Assembly (NCBI GenBank): GCA_009746045.1
Contig: RPFO01002322.1
Span: 1 to 48,240, forward strand
Direction of reading: 5' to 3'
DNA from: Mesostigma viride
Lineage: Eukaryota > Streptophyta > Mesostigmatophyceae > Mesostigmatales > Mesostigmataceae
DNA: 48,240 nucleotides
The stretch's first letter is position 1. Each line of letters opens with the position of its first letter. The translations under genes and the position numbers were made by a program. Under the pieces are notes generated by a model. That model was not told the DNA's origin. It saw nothing but the letters and a program-made list of their open reading frames with translations, and searched no databases. This document shows positions 10,272 through 24,741 of the stretch, piece by piece.

Positions 10272-11500
10272 TGACATGCCATGGATGAAAAACGCCAAGA
10301 AGAGTATATGGCCCCGCTGCCACCAAAAATCACCTGGTTGATCAACCAAGGGGATAGCCTGCACAGTGAGACACAAACACAGCAGACCCAGCAAAGCAAA
10401 ATTCAGGTTGTAAGCGAGTGGAGATTACTTTTGACATGCTTGATGAAGAAATATATAACACACCTTCTATTGTCACACCTTCTATAAACAAATGGTTGAT
10501 TGATCACCTTATACACCACGTAAACATGCTACCAGACGCGCTCTTCAGTCCAGTCAAAATCCACGTGCGAAGCAAGTCAGCTTACGCAGAAAGCACCATG
10601 AATGTCAGCCAGTACAGCAGTAAATGACGCCCCAAACCCGTGACCAGGCAAGCATCCAGAGGGGCTTTCACCGCCCAGTATATTCCAGAAAAAAGCATCA
10701 CAGATCCTTGGGCAACGGACGTTCACACAGGACATGCGAAGGACCATGAAGATGGCGTCCTGCACGGCTAAGAAAATAAAACGCAGACCCTTGCTACGCT
10801 ATGTCTTTGCTGCGACTAGGTGGATTCGGCGAAATGGAAAGAACGCAACCATGAAAATGCATCAGAAAGAGAGCAGGTACTACCCCGGTCATCGAAACAA
10901 ACGCCTCACCATCGGCATCGCCGGTTACGTCCCGTGGCAAAAAATCCAGCGTTCTTTCCAATATGATGTGGCGACAGCAGAAGCTCGTTGGCCACACCCC
11001 AAGCCTTCCACGAACAGCAAACTGATTTCACTAGGCACCCAATACGTAAAGCAGTTAAGCATGATACTACAATACCTAAATCTACAACGACATTCCATTT
11101 CCAGGTCGCCATAGCGACACGGACCTCTCCCACGCAGGTATCACTCCGTTGACGCACCTCCAGCTCATAAAATTTCGCACTTGCTCTTCAAACATAAAAT
11201 TTTGACGTATAAAACCATGGCTGCGCATTCCCCATCCCAATTTTCTAGCCTACGTTGCCTGCCATCGCCAGCCAGCACAAGGAAAATTGCTCGCGCAGCA
11301 CGTCACTTTGTTTTTCGCCCCGAGCATGCCGCACGCTTTGCCAATAATTCCCAGTTCCCACTGCCCAGCAAGACTTTTTTCCATGCGATTATACCATGCG
11401 ATATACTTTAGAGATATTTCGGTGGAAGATACTTGGAAATTTCGTTACGTTCGTATTTCCATTGAAAATGTGCCAAATTTCGGCCTGAACTATTTCACCC

Positions 11501-13600
11501 CACCCTGACTGAACGCCAGTTCGGCTCTGAACCTTCCACCCGTCCTGCAAATTTGATCCATCCGTTCAGAAAATCGCATTCCATTCACGTTGTGGCCCTA
11601 ACCTCGAGCGCGTAATTCGAAACGGCGTGCACCGGTTGGTCCCCTTGTCCAAAGTGGTGCAACGGGAAACACTGAAAAGTTTGAGGAGAGATCCATTCGC
11701 CAGTAGCTTGTTTGACGTTTAAAAGAGTCAACGCGCCGTAATTCCTGAGGCCGCGCGGATTGGCGAGACGCCCCACCTGCCCGCAAAAGTCTGAACATGT
11801 TCAGCGTTTCAGCACCCGTTCAGACTTCCTGAGACTCGATCTCCAAGGTTTGGGGATTTTCTTTGTACTACGGCGATTGGCCATCTCGCAACGGTCCTGG
11901 ACGTCGTCCGCTCCCGCGCTAGGGGGCGCGGGGGACGGCCCCACCTTCGGCCTACGGCCGCGGCCAAAGTTTTCGGGCGTCATAAATCGTAGTTACTAGT
12001 AGGGGACAAGAAAAAAGTGGGGGAGGGGGGGCTATCGCCCCCCCTCCCCGACTTGAGAGGACGTGACTCGCCGCTAGCGGCCCAGAGGCCGATAGTCGAC
12101 CTTCTGGGCGCCAACCGCACCGGCCCGCGCGACGCGCCAAGACCCTTCCACGGAGGACGCGCGGGCGGACGATTCCGACCGGGACGAACCGTCTCCGTGC
12201 GCCACGCGCAACGGACCCTTCCCCGTGAAGACCGTGGAAGCTCTCCGAGCGTGAGATACTTGGAAATTTCGTCACGTTCGTATCGAAAATGAAATTCTGA
12301 CAAATTTTAAGCTCGCACTTAACCACTATGAATTTCAGTATACCATTCGATATACTTTAGAGATATTTCAGCGTCAGATACTTGGAAATTTCGTTACGGT
12401 CGTATCTCAAGTGAAATTCTGACAAATTTCTCCGCTCGGACTGAACCACAATCAATTTCCGCATACCATTCGCGTCGGATACTTGGAAATTTCGTTACGT
12501 TCGTATCGCTAGTGAAATTCTGACAAATTTCATCCTGAACTATTTCGCCCCACCCTGACTGAACGCCAGTTCGGCTCTGAACCTTCCAACCGTCCTGCAA
12601 ATTTGATCCATCCGTTCAGAAAATCGCATTCCATTGACGTTGTGGCCCTAACCTCGAGCGCGTTATTCGAAACGGCGTGCACCGGTTGGTCCCCTTGTCC
12701 AAAGTGATGCAACGGGAAACTGGGAAAAGTTTAGGAGAGATCCATTCGCCAGTAGCTTGTTTGACGTTTAAAAGAGTCAACGCGCCGTAATTCCTGAGGC
12801 CGCGCGGATTGGCGAGACGCCCCACCTGCCCGCAAAAGTCTGAACATGTTCAGCGTTTCAGCACCCGTTCAGAACTTGTGACAGTCGATCTCCAAGGTTT
12901 GGGGATTTTCTTTGTACTACGGCGATTGGCCATCTCGCTACGGTCCTGTACGTCGTCCGCTCCCGCGCTAGGGGGCGCGGGGGACGGCCCCACCTTCGGC
13001 CTACGGCCTCGGCCAAAGTTTTCGGGCGTCATAAATCGTAGTTACTAGTAGGGGACAAGAAAAAAGTGGGGGAGGGGGGGCTATCGCCCCCCCTCCCCGA
13101 CTTGAGAGGACGTGACTCGCCGCTAGCGGCCCAGAGGCCGATAGTCGACCTTCTGGGCGCCAACCGCACCGGCCCGCGCGACGCGCCAAGACCCTTCCCG
13201 GAGGACGCGCGAGCGGACGATTCCGACCGGGACGAACCGCCGCCGTGCGCCACGCGCAACGGACCCTTCCCCGTGAACACCGTGGAAGCTCTCCGAGCGT
13301 GAGATACTTGGAAATTTCGTCACGTTCGTATCGAAAATGAAATTTCTGACAAATTTGTCAGCTCGGACAGAACCACAATGAATTTCCAGGTAAATAGGTG
13401 TACGTTTATTCCAAACAACCACAATGAATTTCAGCATACCATTCGATACAACAATGATATTTCGGCGTCGCATACTTGGAAATTTCGTTACGTTCGTATC
13501 GCCAGTGAAATTCTGACAAATTTTATCCTGAACTATTTCGCATCATAACATGACTCCGTTGGGAGATCATCATGTAGCACTGGCTAACATATTCCCTTGC
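11501..13600. repeat. 1.05-kb tandem duplication inside unit 2
   Basis: The block starting CACCCTGACTGAACGCC at 11501 starts again at 12551 and includes the palindrome, the G/C hairpin and the GC-rich segment. The junction (about 12330-12550) consists of repeated motifs of the type GATACTTGGAAATTTCGT, so unequal exchange between these short repeats probably produced the duplication. Confidence 0.85.
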
Positions 13601-14132
13601 TGGATGGATGGAGGTAGGTGAAGACTTAAACCTTTTTGAATGACCTTATTTGTCTAATTGTAATTGCCTAGCACAGTCTACCTAGAGGAGGGCCCTGATT
13701 GGCACAATTGTGGCCATGTACGTAATTATGCTACATGTCGTACATGATCTCCCAACTAGTCATGTTATAATTTAATTTCATTTTAATGCTAGCATGTCTT
13801 GTTGCATGCCCTCAAAGCTAAAATTGTTTATCACATGCAGAGAGAGCCCGCACAATGAATTTCAGCGTACCATTCATTAATTAATTATACCATGCGATAT
13901 ACTTTACAGATATTTCGCTGTCAAATACTTCGAAATTTGGGTACTGCTTTTTGCAAGCCAGCCATAAGGACCAAACACTCCCATGCAAACTCCCATTTTC
14001 ATCATTAATTAATATTCATTGAGTGGCAATCCTTTCATTCCTTTGTTCACACATGCACCATCCGTCATTCCCATTATTAAATTGAAAAAATTAAATCATA
14101 GCATGACTCCGTGGTGCCCACTATGACTTCAT

Positions 14133-15456
14133 GGGGGGGGCTGGCATGCTTGTGTGGGTGTGGGGGGGCCTCGCATGCGTGCGTGGGTGTGGGGGGGGCT
14201 CGCATGCGTGCGTGGGTGTGGGGGGGAGTGGCATGCATGCGTGGGTGTGGTGGGGGGCTGCCATGCATGCGTGGGGTTAGGGGGGGCTGGCACGCGTGTG
14301 TGGGTTCGTGGGGTGGCTGCCATGCGTGCGTGGGTGTGTGGGGTGGCTGGCATGTGTACGTGGGTGTGGGGGGTGGCTGGCATGCATAAGTGGGTTTGTG
14401 ATGGGCTGGCATGTGTGCGTGGGTTGGTGGGGTGGCTGGCATGCATGCGTGCATGTGGGGGGTCGCTGGCATGCATGCGTGGGTTTGTGGGGTAGCTGGC
14501 ATGCAGGCGTGGGTGTGGGAGGGGCTGGCATGCATGCGTGGGTGTGGGGGATGGCTGGCATGCATGCCTGCATGTGGGGTGGGGCTGGCATGCGTGCGTG
14601 GGTGTGGGGGGGGCTCGCATGCGTGCGTGGGTGTGTGGGGGGGCTCGCATGCGTGCGTGGGTGTGGGGGGGAGTGGCATGCATGCGTGGGTGTGGTGGGG
14701 GGCTGCCATGCATGCGTGGGGTTAGGGGGGGCTGGCACGCGTGTGTGGGTTGGTGGGGTGGCTGCCATGCGTGCGTGGGTGTGTGGGGTGGCCGGCATGC
14801 GTACGTGGGTGTGGGGGGTGGCTGGCATGCATAAGTGGGTTTGTGATGGGCTGGCATGCGTGCGTGGGTTGGTGGGGTGGCTTGCATGCATGCGTGCATG
14901 TGGGGGGTCGCTGGCATGCATGCGTGGGTTTGTGGGGTAGCTGGCATGCGGGCGTGGGTGTGGGAGGGGCTGGCATGCATGCGTGGGTGTGGGGGGTGGC
15001 TGGCATGCATGCCTGCATGTGGGGTAGGGCTGGCATGCGTGCGTGGGTGTGGGGGGGGCTGCCATGCGTGTGTCGGGGGGCTGGCATGCGTGGGTGGTTG
15101 GCGGGGGGAGTGGCATGCATGCGTGGGTGTGGTGGGGAGCTGCCATGCATGCGTGGTTTTAAGGGGGGGCTGGCACGCGTGCGTGGGTTCGTGGGGTGGC
15201 TGCCATGCGTGCGTGGGGGTGGGGGGTGGCTGGCATGCGTAAGTGGCTGTGGGGGTTGCTGGAATGCATAAGTGGGTTGTGGGGTGGCTGGCATGCGTGC
15301 GTGGGTGTGGGGGTGGCTGGCATGCGTGCGTGGATTGGTGGGGTGGCTGGCATGCATGCGGGCATGTGGGGGGTGGCTGGAATCCATGCGTGGGTTTGTG
15401 GGGTATAGCTAACATGTGTGCGTGGGTGTGGGAGGGGCTGGCATGCATGCGTTGGT
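14133..15456. repeat. G-rich minisatellite of unit 2
   Basis: About 1.32 kb of the same minisatellite, nearly identical to units 1 and 3. The right-hand 450 bp carry degenerate copies (GTTTTAAGGGG, TGTGTCGGGG, GGAATGCATAAG) that appear at the right edge of every unit, so turnover is concentrated in the left and centre of the tract. Confidence 0.92.
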
Positions 15457-18400
15457 TGACATGCCATGGATGAAAAACGCCAAGAAGAGTATATGGCCCC
15501 GCTGCCACCAAAAATCACCTGGTTGATCAACCAAGGGGATAGCCTGCACAGTGAGACACAAACACAGCAGACCCAGCAAAGCAAAATTCAGGTTGTAAGC
15601 GAGTGGAGATTACTTTTGACATGCTTGATGAAGAAATATATAACACACCTTCTATTGTCACACCTTCTATAAACAAATGGTTGATTGATCACCTTATACA
15701 CCACGTAAACATGCTACCAGACGCGCTCTTCAGTCCAGTCAAAATCCACGTGCGAAGCAAGTCAGCTTACGCAGAAAGCACCATGAATGTCAGCCAGTAC
15801 AGCAGTAAATGACGCCCCAAACCCGTGACCAGGCAAGCATCCAGAGGGGCTTTCACCGCCCAGTATATTCCAGAAAAAAGCATCACAGATCCTTGGGCAA
15901 CGGACGTTCACACAGGACATGCGAAGGACCATGAAGATGGCGTCCTGCACGGCTAAGAAAATAAAACGCAGACCCTTGCTACGCTATGTCTTTGCTGCGA
16001 CTAGGTGGATTCGGCGAAATGGAAAGAACGCAACCATGAAAATGCATCAGAAAGAGAGCAGGTACTACCCCGGTCATCGAAACAAACGCCTCACCATCGG
16101 CATCGCCGGTTACGTCCCGTGGCAAAAAATCCAGCGTTCTTTCCAATATGATGTGGCGACAGCAGAAGCTCGTTGGCCACACCCCAAGCCTTCCACGAAC
16201 AGCAAACTGATTTCACTAGGCACCCAATACGTAAAGCAGTTAAGCATGATACTACAATACCTAAATCTACAACGACATTCCATTTCCAGGTCGCCATAGC
16301 GACACGGACCTCTCCCACGCAGGTATCACTCCGTTGACGCACCTCCAGCTCATAAAATTTCGCACTTGCTCTTCAAACATAAAATTTTGACGTATAAAAC
16401 CATGGCTGCGCATTCCCCATCCCAATTTTCTAGCCTACGTTGCCTGCCATCGCCAGCCAGCACAAGGAAAATTGCTCGCGCAGCACGTCACTTTGTTTTT
16501 CGCCCCGAGCATGCCGCACGCTTTGCCAATAATTCCCAGTTCCCACTGCCCAGCAAGACTTTTTTCCATGCGATTATACCATGCGATATACTTTAGAGAT
16601 ATTTCGGTGGAAGATACTTGGAAATTTCGTTACGTTCGTATTTCCATTGAAAATGTGCCAAATTTCGGCCTGAACTATTTCACCCCACCCTGACTGAACG
16701 CCAGTTCGGCTCTGAACCTTCCACCCGTCCTGCAAATTTGATCCATCCGTTCAGAAAATCGCATTCCATTCACGTTGTGGCCCTAACCTCGAGCGCGTAA
16801 TTCGAAACGGCGTGCACCGGTTGGTCCCCTTGTCCAAAGTGGTGCAACGGGAAACACTGAAAAGTTTGAGGAGAGATCCATTCGCCAGTAGCTTGTTTGA
16901 CGTTTAAAAGAGTCAACGCGCCGTAATTCCTGAGGCCGCGCGGATTGGCGAGACGCCCCACCTGCCCGCAAAAGTCTGAACATGTTCAGCGTTTCAGCAC
17001 CCGTTCAGACTTCCTGAGACTCGATCTCCAAGGTTTGGGGATTTTCTTTGTACTACGCGATTGGCCATCTCGCAACGGTCCTGGACGTCGTCCGCTCCCG
17101 CGCTAGGGGGCGCGGGGGACGGCCCCACCTTCGGCCTACGGCCGCGGCCAAAGTTTTCGGGCGTCATAAATCGTAGTTACTAGTAGGGGACAAGAAAAAA
17201 GTGGGGGAGGGGGGGCTATCGCCCCCCCTCCCCGACTTGAGAGGACGTGACTCGCCGCTAGCGGCCCAGAGGCCGATAGTCGACCTTCTGGGCGCCAACC
17301 GCACCGGCCCGCGCGACGCGCCAAGACCCTTCCACGGAGGACGCGCGAGCGGACGATTCCGACCGGGACGAACCGCCGCCGTGCGCCACGCGCAACGGAC
17401 CCTTCCCCGTGAACACCGTGGAAGCTCTCCGAGCGTGAGATACTTGGAAATTTCGTCACGTTCGTATCGAAAATGAAATTTCTGACAAATTTGTCAGCTC
17501 GGACAGAACCACAATGAATTTCCAGGTAAATAGGTGTACGTTTATTCCAAACAACCACAATGAATTTCAGCATACCATTCGATACAACAATGATATTTCG
17601 GCGTCGCATACTTGGAAATTTCGTTACGTTCGTATCGCCAGTGAAATTCTGACAAATTTTATCCTGAACTATTTCGCATCATAACATGACTCCGTTGGGA
17701 GATCATCATGTAGCACTGGCTAACATATTCCCTTGCTGGATGGATGGAGGTAGGTGAAGACTTAAACCTTTTTGAATGACCTTATTTGTCTAATTGTAAT
17801 TGCCTAGCACAGTCTACCTAGAGGAGGGCCCTGATTGGCACAATTGTGGCCATGTACGTAATTATGCTACATGTCGTACATGATCTCCCAACTAGTCATG
17901 TTATAATTTAATTTCATTTTAATGCTAGCATGTCTTGTTGCATGCCCTCAAAGCTAAAATTGTTTATCACATGCAGAGAGAGCCCGCACAATGAATTTCA
18001 GCGTACCATTCATTAATTAATTATACCATGCGATATACTTTACAGATATTTCGCTGTCAAATACTTCGAAATTTGGGTACTGCTTTTTGCAAGCCAGCCA
18101 TAAGGACCAAACACTCCCATGCAAACTCCCATTTTCATCATTAATTAATATTCATTGAGTGGCAATCCTTTCATTCCTTTGTTCACACATGCACCATCCG
18201 TCATTCCCATTATTAAATTGAAAAAATTAAATCATAGCATGACTCCGTGGTGCCCACTATGACTTCATGGGGGGGGCTGGCATGCTTGTGTGGGTGTGGG
18301 GGGGCCTCGCATGCGTGCGTGGGTGTGGGGGGGGCTCGCATGCGTGCGTGGGTGTGGGGGGGAGTGGCATGCATGCGTGGGTGTGGTGGGGGGCTGCCAT

Positions 18401-19592
18401 GCATGCGTGGGGTTAGGGGGGGCTGGCACGCGTGTGTGGGTTCGTGGGGTGGCTGCCATGCGTGCGTGGGTGTGTGGGGTGGCTGGCATGTGTACGTGGG
18501 TGTGGGGGGTGGCTGGCATGCATAAGTGGGTTTGTGATGGGCTGGCATGTGTGCGTGGGTTGGTGGGGTGGCTGGCATGCATGCGTGCATGTGGGGGGTC
18601 GCTGGCATGCATGCGTGGGTTTGTGGGGTAGCTGGCATGCAGGCGTGGGTGTGGGAGGGGCTGGCATGCATGCGTGGGTGTGGGGGATGGCTGGCATGCA
18701 TGCCTGCATGTGGGGTGGGGCTGGCATGCGTGCGTGGGTGTGGGGGGGCTCGCATGCGTGCGTGGGTGTGTGGGGGGGCTCGCATGCGTGCGTGGGTGTG
18801 GGGGGGAGTGGCATGCATGCGTGGGTGTGGTGGGGGGCTGCCATGCATGCGTGGGGTTAGGGGGGGGCTGGCACGCGTGTGTGGGTTGGTGGGGTGGCTG
18901 CCATGCGTGCGTGGGTGTGTGGGGTGGCCGGCATGCGTACGTGGGTGTGGGGGGTGGCTGGCATGCATAAGTGGGTTTGTGATGGGCTGGCATGCGTGCG
19001 TGGGTTGGTGGGGTGGCTTGCATGCATGCGTGCATGTGGGGGGTCGCTGGCATGCATGCGTGGGTTTGTGGGGTAGCTGGCATGCGGGCGTGGGTGTGGG
19101 AGGGGCTGGCATGCATGCGTGGGTGTGGGGGGTGGCTGGCATGCATGCCTGCATGTGGGGTAGGGCTGGCATGCGTGCGTGGGTGTGGGGGGGGCTGCCA
19201 TGCGTGTGTCGGGGGGCTGGCATGCGTGGGTGGTTGGCGGGGGGAGTGGCATGCATGCGTGGGTGTGGTGGGGAGCTGCCATGCATGCGTGGTTTTAAGG
19301 GGGGGCTGGCACGCGTGCGTGGGTTCGTGGGGTGGCTGCCATGCGTGCGTGGGGGTGGGGGGTGGCTGGCATGCGTAAGTGGCTGTGGGGGTTGCTGGAA
19401 TGCATAAGTGGGTTGTGGGGTGGCTGGCATGCGTGCGTGGGTGTGGGGGTGGCTGGCATGCGTGCGTGGATTGGTGGGGTGGCTGGCATGCATGCGGGCA
19501 TGTGGGGGGTGGCTGGAATCCATGCGTGGGTTTGTGGGGTATAGCTAACATGTGTGCGTGGGTGTGGGAGGGGCTGGCATGCATGCGTTGGT
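15457..19592. repeat. Macrosatellite unit 3
   Basis: Complete unit of 4136 bp without private insertions, so a good reference for the array. Its minisatellite occupies about 18269-19592. It equals unit 2 once that unit's 1.05-kb duplication is removed. Confidence 0.93.
18269..19592. repeat. G-rich minisatellite of unit 3
   Basis: About 1.32 kb of the minisatellite. It differs from unit 2 mainly in G-run length, for example one G fewer near 18745, which shifts the frame of the spurious open frames on both strands. Confidence 0.92.
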
Positions 19593-22500
19593 TGACATGC
19601 CATGGATGAAAAACGCCAAGAAGAGTATATGGCCCCGCTGCCACCAAAAATCACCTGGTTGATCAACCAAGGGGATAGCCTGCACAGTGAGACACAAACA
19701 CAGCAGACCCAGCAAAGCAAAATTCAGGTTGTAAGCGAGTGGAGATTACTTTTGACATGCTTGATGAAGAAATATATAACACACCTTCTATTGTCACACC
19801 TTCTATAAACAAATGGTTGATTGATCACCTTATACACCACGTAAACATGCTACCAGACGCGCTCTTCAGTCCAGTCAAAATCCACGTGCGAAGCAAGTCA
19901 GCTTACGCAGAAAGCACCATGAATGTCAGCCAGTACAGCAGTAAATGACGCCCCAAACCCGTGACCAGGCAAGCATCCAGAGGGGCTTTCACCGCCCAGT
20001 ATATTCCAGAAAAAAGCATCACAGATCCTTGGGCAACGGACGTTCACACAGGACATGCGAAGGACCATGAAGATGGCGTCCTGCACGGCTAAGAAAATAA
20101 AACGCAGACCCTTGCTACGCTATGTCTTTGCTGCGACTAGGTGGATTCGGCGAAATGGAAAGAACGCAACCATGAAAATGCATCAGAAAGAGAGCAGGTA
20201 CTACCCCGGTCATCGAAACAAACGCCTCACCATCGGCATCGCCGGTTACGTCCCGTGGCAAAAAATCCAGCGTTCTTTCCAATATGATGTGGCGACAGCA
20301 GAAGCTCGTTGGCCACACCCCAAGCCTTCCACGAACAGCAAACTGATTTCACTAGGCACCCAATACGTAAAGCAGTTAAGCATGATACTACAATACCTAA
20401 ATCTACAACGACATTCCATTTCCAGGTCGCCATAGCGACACGGACCTCTCCCACGCAGGTATCACTCCGTTGACGCACCTCCAGCTCATAAAATTTCGCA
20501 CTTGCTCTTCAAACATAAAATTTTGACGTATAAAACCATGGCTGCGCATTCCCCATCCCAATTTTCTAGCCTACGTTGCCTGCCATCGCCAGCCAGCACA
20601 AGGAAAATTGCTCGCGCAGCACGTCACTTTGTTTTTCGCCCCGAGCATGCCGCACGCTTTGCCAATAATTCCCAGTTCCCACTGCCCAGCAAGACTTTTT
20701 TCCATGCGATTATACCATGCGATATACTTTAGAGATATTTCGGTGGAAGATACTTGGAAATTTCGTTACGTTCGTATTTCCATTGAAAATGTGCCAAATT
20801 TCGGCCTGAACTATTTCACCCCACCCTGACTGAACGCCAGTTCGGCTCTGAACCTTCCACCCGTCCTGCAAATTTGATCCATCCGTTCAGAAAATCGCAT
20901 TCCATTCACGTTGTGGCCCTAACCTCGAGCGCGTAATTCGAAACGGCGTGCACCGGTTGGTCCCCTTGTCCAAAGTGGTGCAACGGGAAACACTGAAAAG
21001 TTTGAGGAGAGATCCATTCGCCAGTAGCTTGTTTGACGTTTAAAAGAGTCAACGCGCCGTAATTCCTGAGGCCGCGCGGATTGGCGAGACGCCCCACCTG
21101 CCCGCAAAAGTCTGAACATGTTCAGCGTTTCAGCACCCGTTCAGACTTCCTGAGACTCGATCTCCAAGGTTTGGGGATTTTCTTTGTACTACGCGATTGG
21201 CCATCTCGCAACGGTCCTGGACGTCGTCCGCTCCCGCGCTAGGGGGCGCGGGGGACGGCCCCACCTTCGGCCTACGGCCGCGGCCAAAGTTTTCGGGCGT
21301 CATAAATCGTAGTTACTAGTAGGGGACAAGAAAAAAGTGGGGGAGGGGGGCTATCGCCCCCCCTCCCCGACTTGAGAGGACGTGACTCGCCGCTAGCGGC
21401 CCAGAGGCCGATAGTCGACCTTCTGGGCGCCAACCGCACCGGCCCGCGCGACGCGCCAAGACCCTTCCACGGAGGACGCGCGAGCGGACGATTCCGACCG
21501 GGACGAACCGCCGCCGTGCGCCACGCGCAACGGACCCTTCCCCGTGAACACCGTGGAAGCTCTCCGAGCGTGAGATACTTGGAAATTTCGTCACGTTCGT
21601 ATCGAAAATGAAATTTCTGACAAATTTGTCAGCTCGGACAGAACCACAATGAATTTCAGCATACCATTCGATACAACAATGATATTTCGGCGTCGGATAC
21701 TTGGAAATTTCGTTACGTTCGTATCGCCAGTGAAATTCTGACAAATTTTATCCTGAACTATTTCGCATCATAACATGACTCCGTTGGGAGATCATCATGT
21801 AGCACTGGCTAACATATTCCCTTGCTGGATGGATGGAGGTAGGTGAAGAATTAAACCTTTTTGAATGACCTTATTTGTCTAATTGTAATTGCCTAGCACA
21901 GTCTACCTAGAGGGCCCTGATTGGCACAATTGTGGCCATGTACGTAATTATGCTACATGTCGTACATGATCTCCCAACTAGTCATGTTATAATTTAATTT
22001 CATTTTAATGCTAGCATGTCTTGTTGCATGCCCTCAAAGCTAAAATTGTTTATCACATGCAGAGAGAGCCCGCACAATGAATTTCAGCGTACCATTCATT
22101 AATTAATTATACCATGCGATATACTTTACAGATATTTCGCTGTCAAATACTTCGAAATTTGGGTACTGCTTTTTGCAAGCCAGCCATAAGGACCAAACAC
22201 TCCCATGCAAACTCCCATTTTCATCATTAATTAATATTCATTGAGTGGCAATCCTTTCATTCCTTTGTTCACACATGCACCATCCGTCATTCCCATTATT
22301 AAATTGAAAAAATTAAATCATAGCATGACTCCGTGGTGCCCACTATGACTTCATGGGGGGGGGCTGGCATGCTTGCGTGGGTGTGGGGGGCCTCGCATGC
22401 GTGCGTGGGTGTGGGGGGGGGCTCGCATGCGTGCGTGGGTGTGGGGGGGGAGTGGCATGCATGCGTGGGTGTGGTGGGTGGCTGGCATGCATAAGTGGGG

Positions 22501-23620
22501 TTAGGGGGGGGCTGGCACGCGTGTGTGGGTTCGTGGGGTGGCTGCCATGCGTGCGTGGGTGTGTGGGGTGGCTGGCATGCGTACGTGGGTGTGGGGGGTG
22601 GCTGGCATGCATAAGTGGGTTTGTGATGGGCTGGCATGCGTGCGTGGGTTGGTGGGGTGGCTGGCATGCATGCGTGCATGTGGGGGGTCGCTGGCATGCA
22701 TGCGTGGGTTTGTGGGGTAGCTGGCATGCAGGCGTGGGTGTGGGAGGGGCTGGCATGCATGCGTGGGTGTGGGGGGTGGCTGGCATGCATGCCTGCATGT
22801 GGGGTGGGGCTGGCATGCGTGCGTGGGTGTGGGGGGGGCTCGCATGCGTGCGTGGGTGTGTGGGGGGCTCGCATGCGTGCGTGGGTGTGGGGGGGAGTGG
22901 CATGCATGCGTGGGTGTGGTGGGGGGCTGCCATGCATGCGTGGGGTTAGGGGGGGCTGGCACGCGTGTGTGGGTTGGTGGGGTGGCTGCCATGCGTGCGT
23001 GGGTGTGTGGGGTGGCTGGCATGCGTACGTGGGTGTGGGGGGTGGCTGGCATGCATAAGTGGGTTTGTGATGGGCTGGCATGCGTGCGTGGGTTGGTGGG
23101 GTAGCTGGCATGCGGGCGTGGGTGTGGGAGGGGCTGGCATGCATGCGTGGGTGTGGGGGGTGGCTGGCATGCATGCCTGCATGTGGGGTAGGGCTGGCAT
23201 GCGTGCGTGGGTGTGGGGGGGGGCTGCCATGCGTGTGTCGGGGGGCTGGCATGCGTGGGTGGTTGGCGGGGGGAGTGGCATGCATGCGTGGGTGTGGTGG
23301 GGAGCTGCCATGCATGCGTGGTTTTAAGGGGGGCTGGCACGCGTGCGTGGGTTCGTGGGGTGGCTGCCATGCGTGCGTGGGGGTGGGGGGTGGCTGGCAT
23401 GCGTAAGTGGCTGTGGGGGTTGCTGGAATGCATAAGTGGGTTGTGGGGTGGCTGGCATGCGTGCGTGGGTGTGGGGGTGGCTGGCATGCGTGCGTGGATT
23501 GGTGGGGTGGCTGGCATGCATGCGGGCATGTGGGGGGTGGCTGGAATCCATGCGTGGGTTTGTGGGGTATAGCTAACATGTGTGCGTGGGTGTGGGAGGG
23601 GCTGCCATGCATGCGTTGGT
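19593..23620. repeat. Macrosatellite unit 4
   Basis: Complete unit of 4028 bp, the shortest full copy. Its minisatellite occupies about 22356-23620 and lacks a few repeats compared with unit 3. It also lacks a short segment near 21650 (the tract with CAGGTAAATAGGTGTACG that unit 3 carries near 17523), which accounts for much of the length difference. Confidence 0.93.
22356..23620. repeat. G-rich minisatellite of unit 4
   Basis: About 1.26 kb of the minisatellite. One short block present in the other units is missing near 23100, where TTGGTGGGGTAGCTGGC joins two normally separated copies, and one left-side copy is rearranged near 22490. Both are typical of slippage or unequal exchange. Confidence 0.92.
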
Positions 23621-24741
23621 TGACATGCCATGGATGAAAAACGCCAAGAAGAGTATATGGCCCCGCTGCCACCAAAAATCACCTGGTTGATCAACCAAGG
23701 GGATAGCCTGCACAGTGAGACACAAACACAGCAGACCCAGCAAAGCAAAATTCAGGTTGTAAGCGAGTGGAGATTACTTTTGACATGCTTGATGAAGAAA
23801 TATATAACACACCTTCTATTGTCACACCTTCTATAAACAAATGGTTGATTGATCACCTTATACACCACGTAAACATGCTACCAGACGCGCTCTTCAGTCC
23901 AGTCAAAATCCACGTGCGAAGCAAGTCAGCTTACGCAGAAAGCACCATGAATGTCAGCCAGTACAGCAGTAAATGACGCCCCAAACCCGTGACCAGGCAA
24001 GCATCCAGAGGGGCTTTCACCGCCCAGTATATTCCAGAAAAAAGCATCACAGATCCTTGGGCAACGGACGTTCGCACAGGACATGCGAAGGACCATGAAG
24101 ATGGCGTCCTGCACGGCTAAGAAAATAAAACGCAGACCCTTGCTACGCTATGTCTTTGCTGCGACTAGGTGGATTCGGCGAAATGGAAAGAACGCAACCA
24201 TGAAAATGCATCAGAAAGAGAGCAGGTACTACCCCGCTCATCGAAACAAACGCCTCACCATCGGCACCGCCGCTTACGTCCCGTGGCAAAAAATCCAGCG
24301 TTCTTTCCAATATGATGTGGCGACAGCAGAAGCTCGTTGGCCACACCCCAAGCCTTCCACGAACAGCAAACTGATTTCACTAGGCACCCAATACGTAAAG
24401 CAGTTAAGCATGATACTACAATACCTAAATCTACAACGACATTCCATTTCCAGGTCGCCATAGCGACACGGACCTCTCCCACGCAGGTATCACTCCGTTG
24501 ACGCACCTCCATCTCATAAAACTTCGCACTTGCTCTTCAAACATAAAATTTTGACGTATAAAACCATGGCTGCGCATTCCCCATCCCAATTTTCTAGCCT
24601 ACGTTGCCTGCCATCGCCAGCCAGCACAAGGAAAATTGCTCGCGCAGCACGTCACTTTGTTTTTCGCCCCGAGCATGCCGCACGCTTTGCCAATAATTCC
24701 CAGTTCCCACTGCCCAGCAAGACTTTTTTCCATGCGATTAT

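Larger units (their letters stand above)
10272..15456. repeat. Macrosatellite unit 2 (with 1.05-kb internal tandem duplication)
   Basis: Complete unit of 5185 bp, about 1050 bp longer than unit 3 because the block beginning CACCCTGACTGAACGCC at 11501 is repeated at 12551. Its minisatellite occupies about 14133-15456. It shares with units 3, 4 and 5 a stretch containing CCCAGCAAGACTTTTTTCC (about 11363) that is absent from units 1 and 6. Confidence 0.93.
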
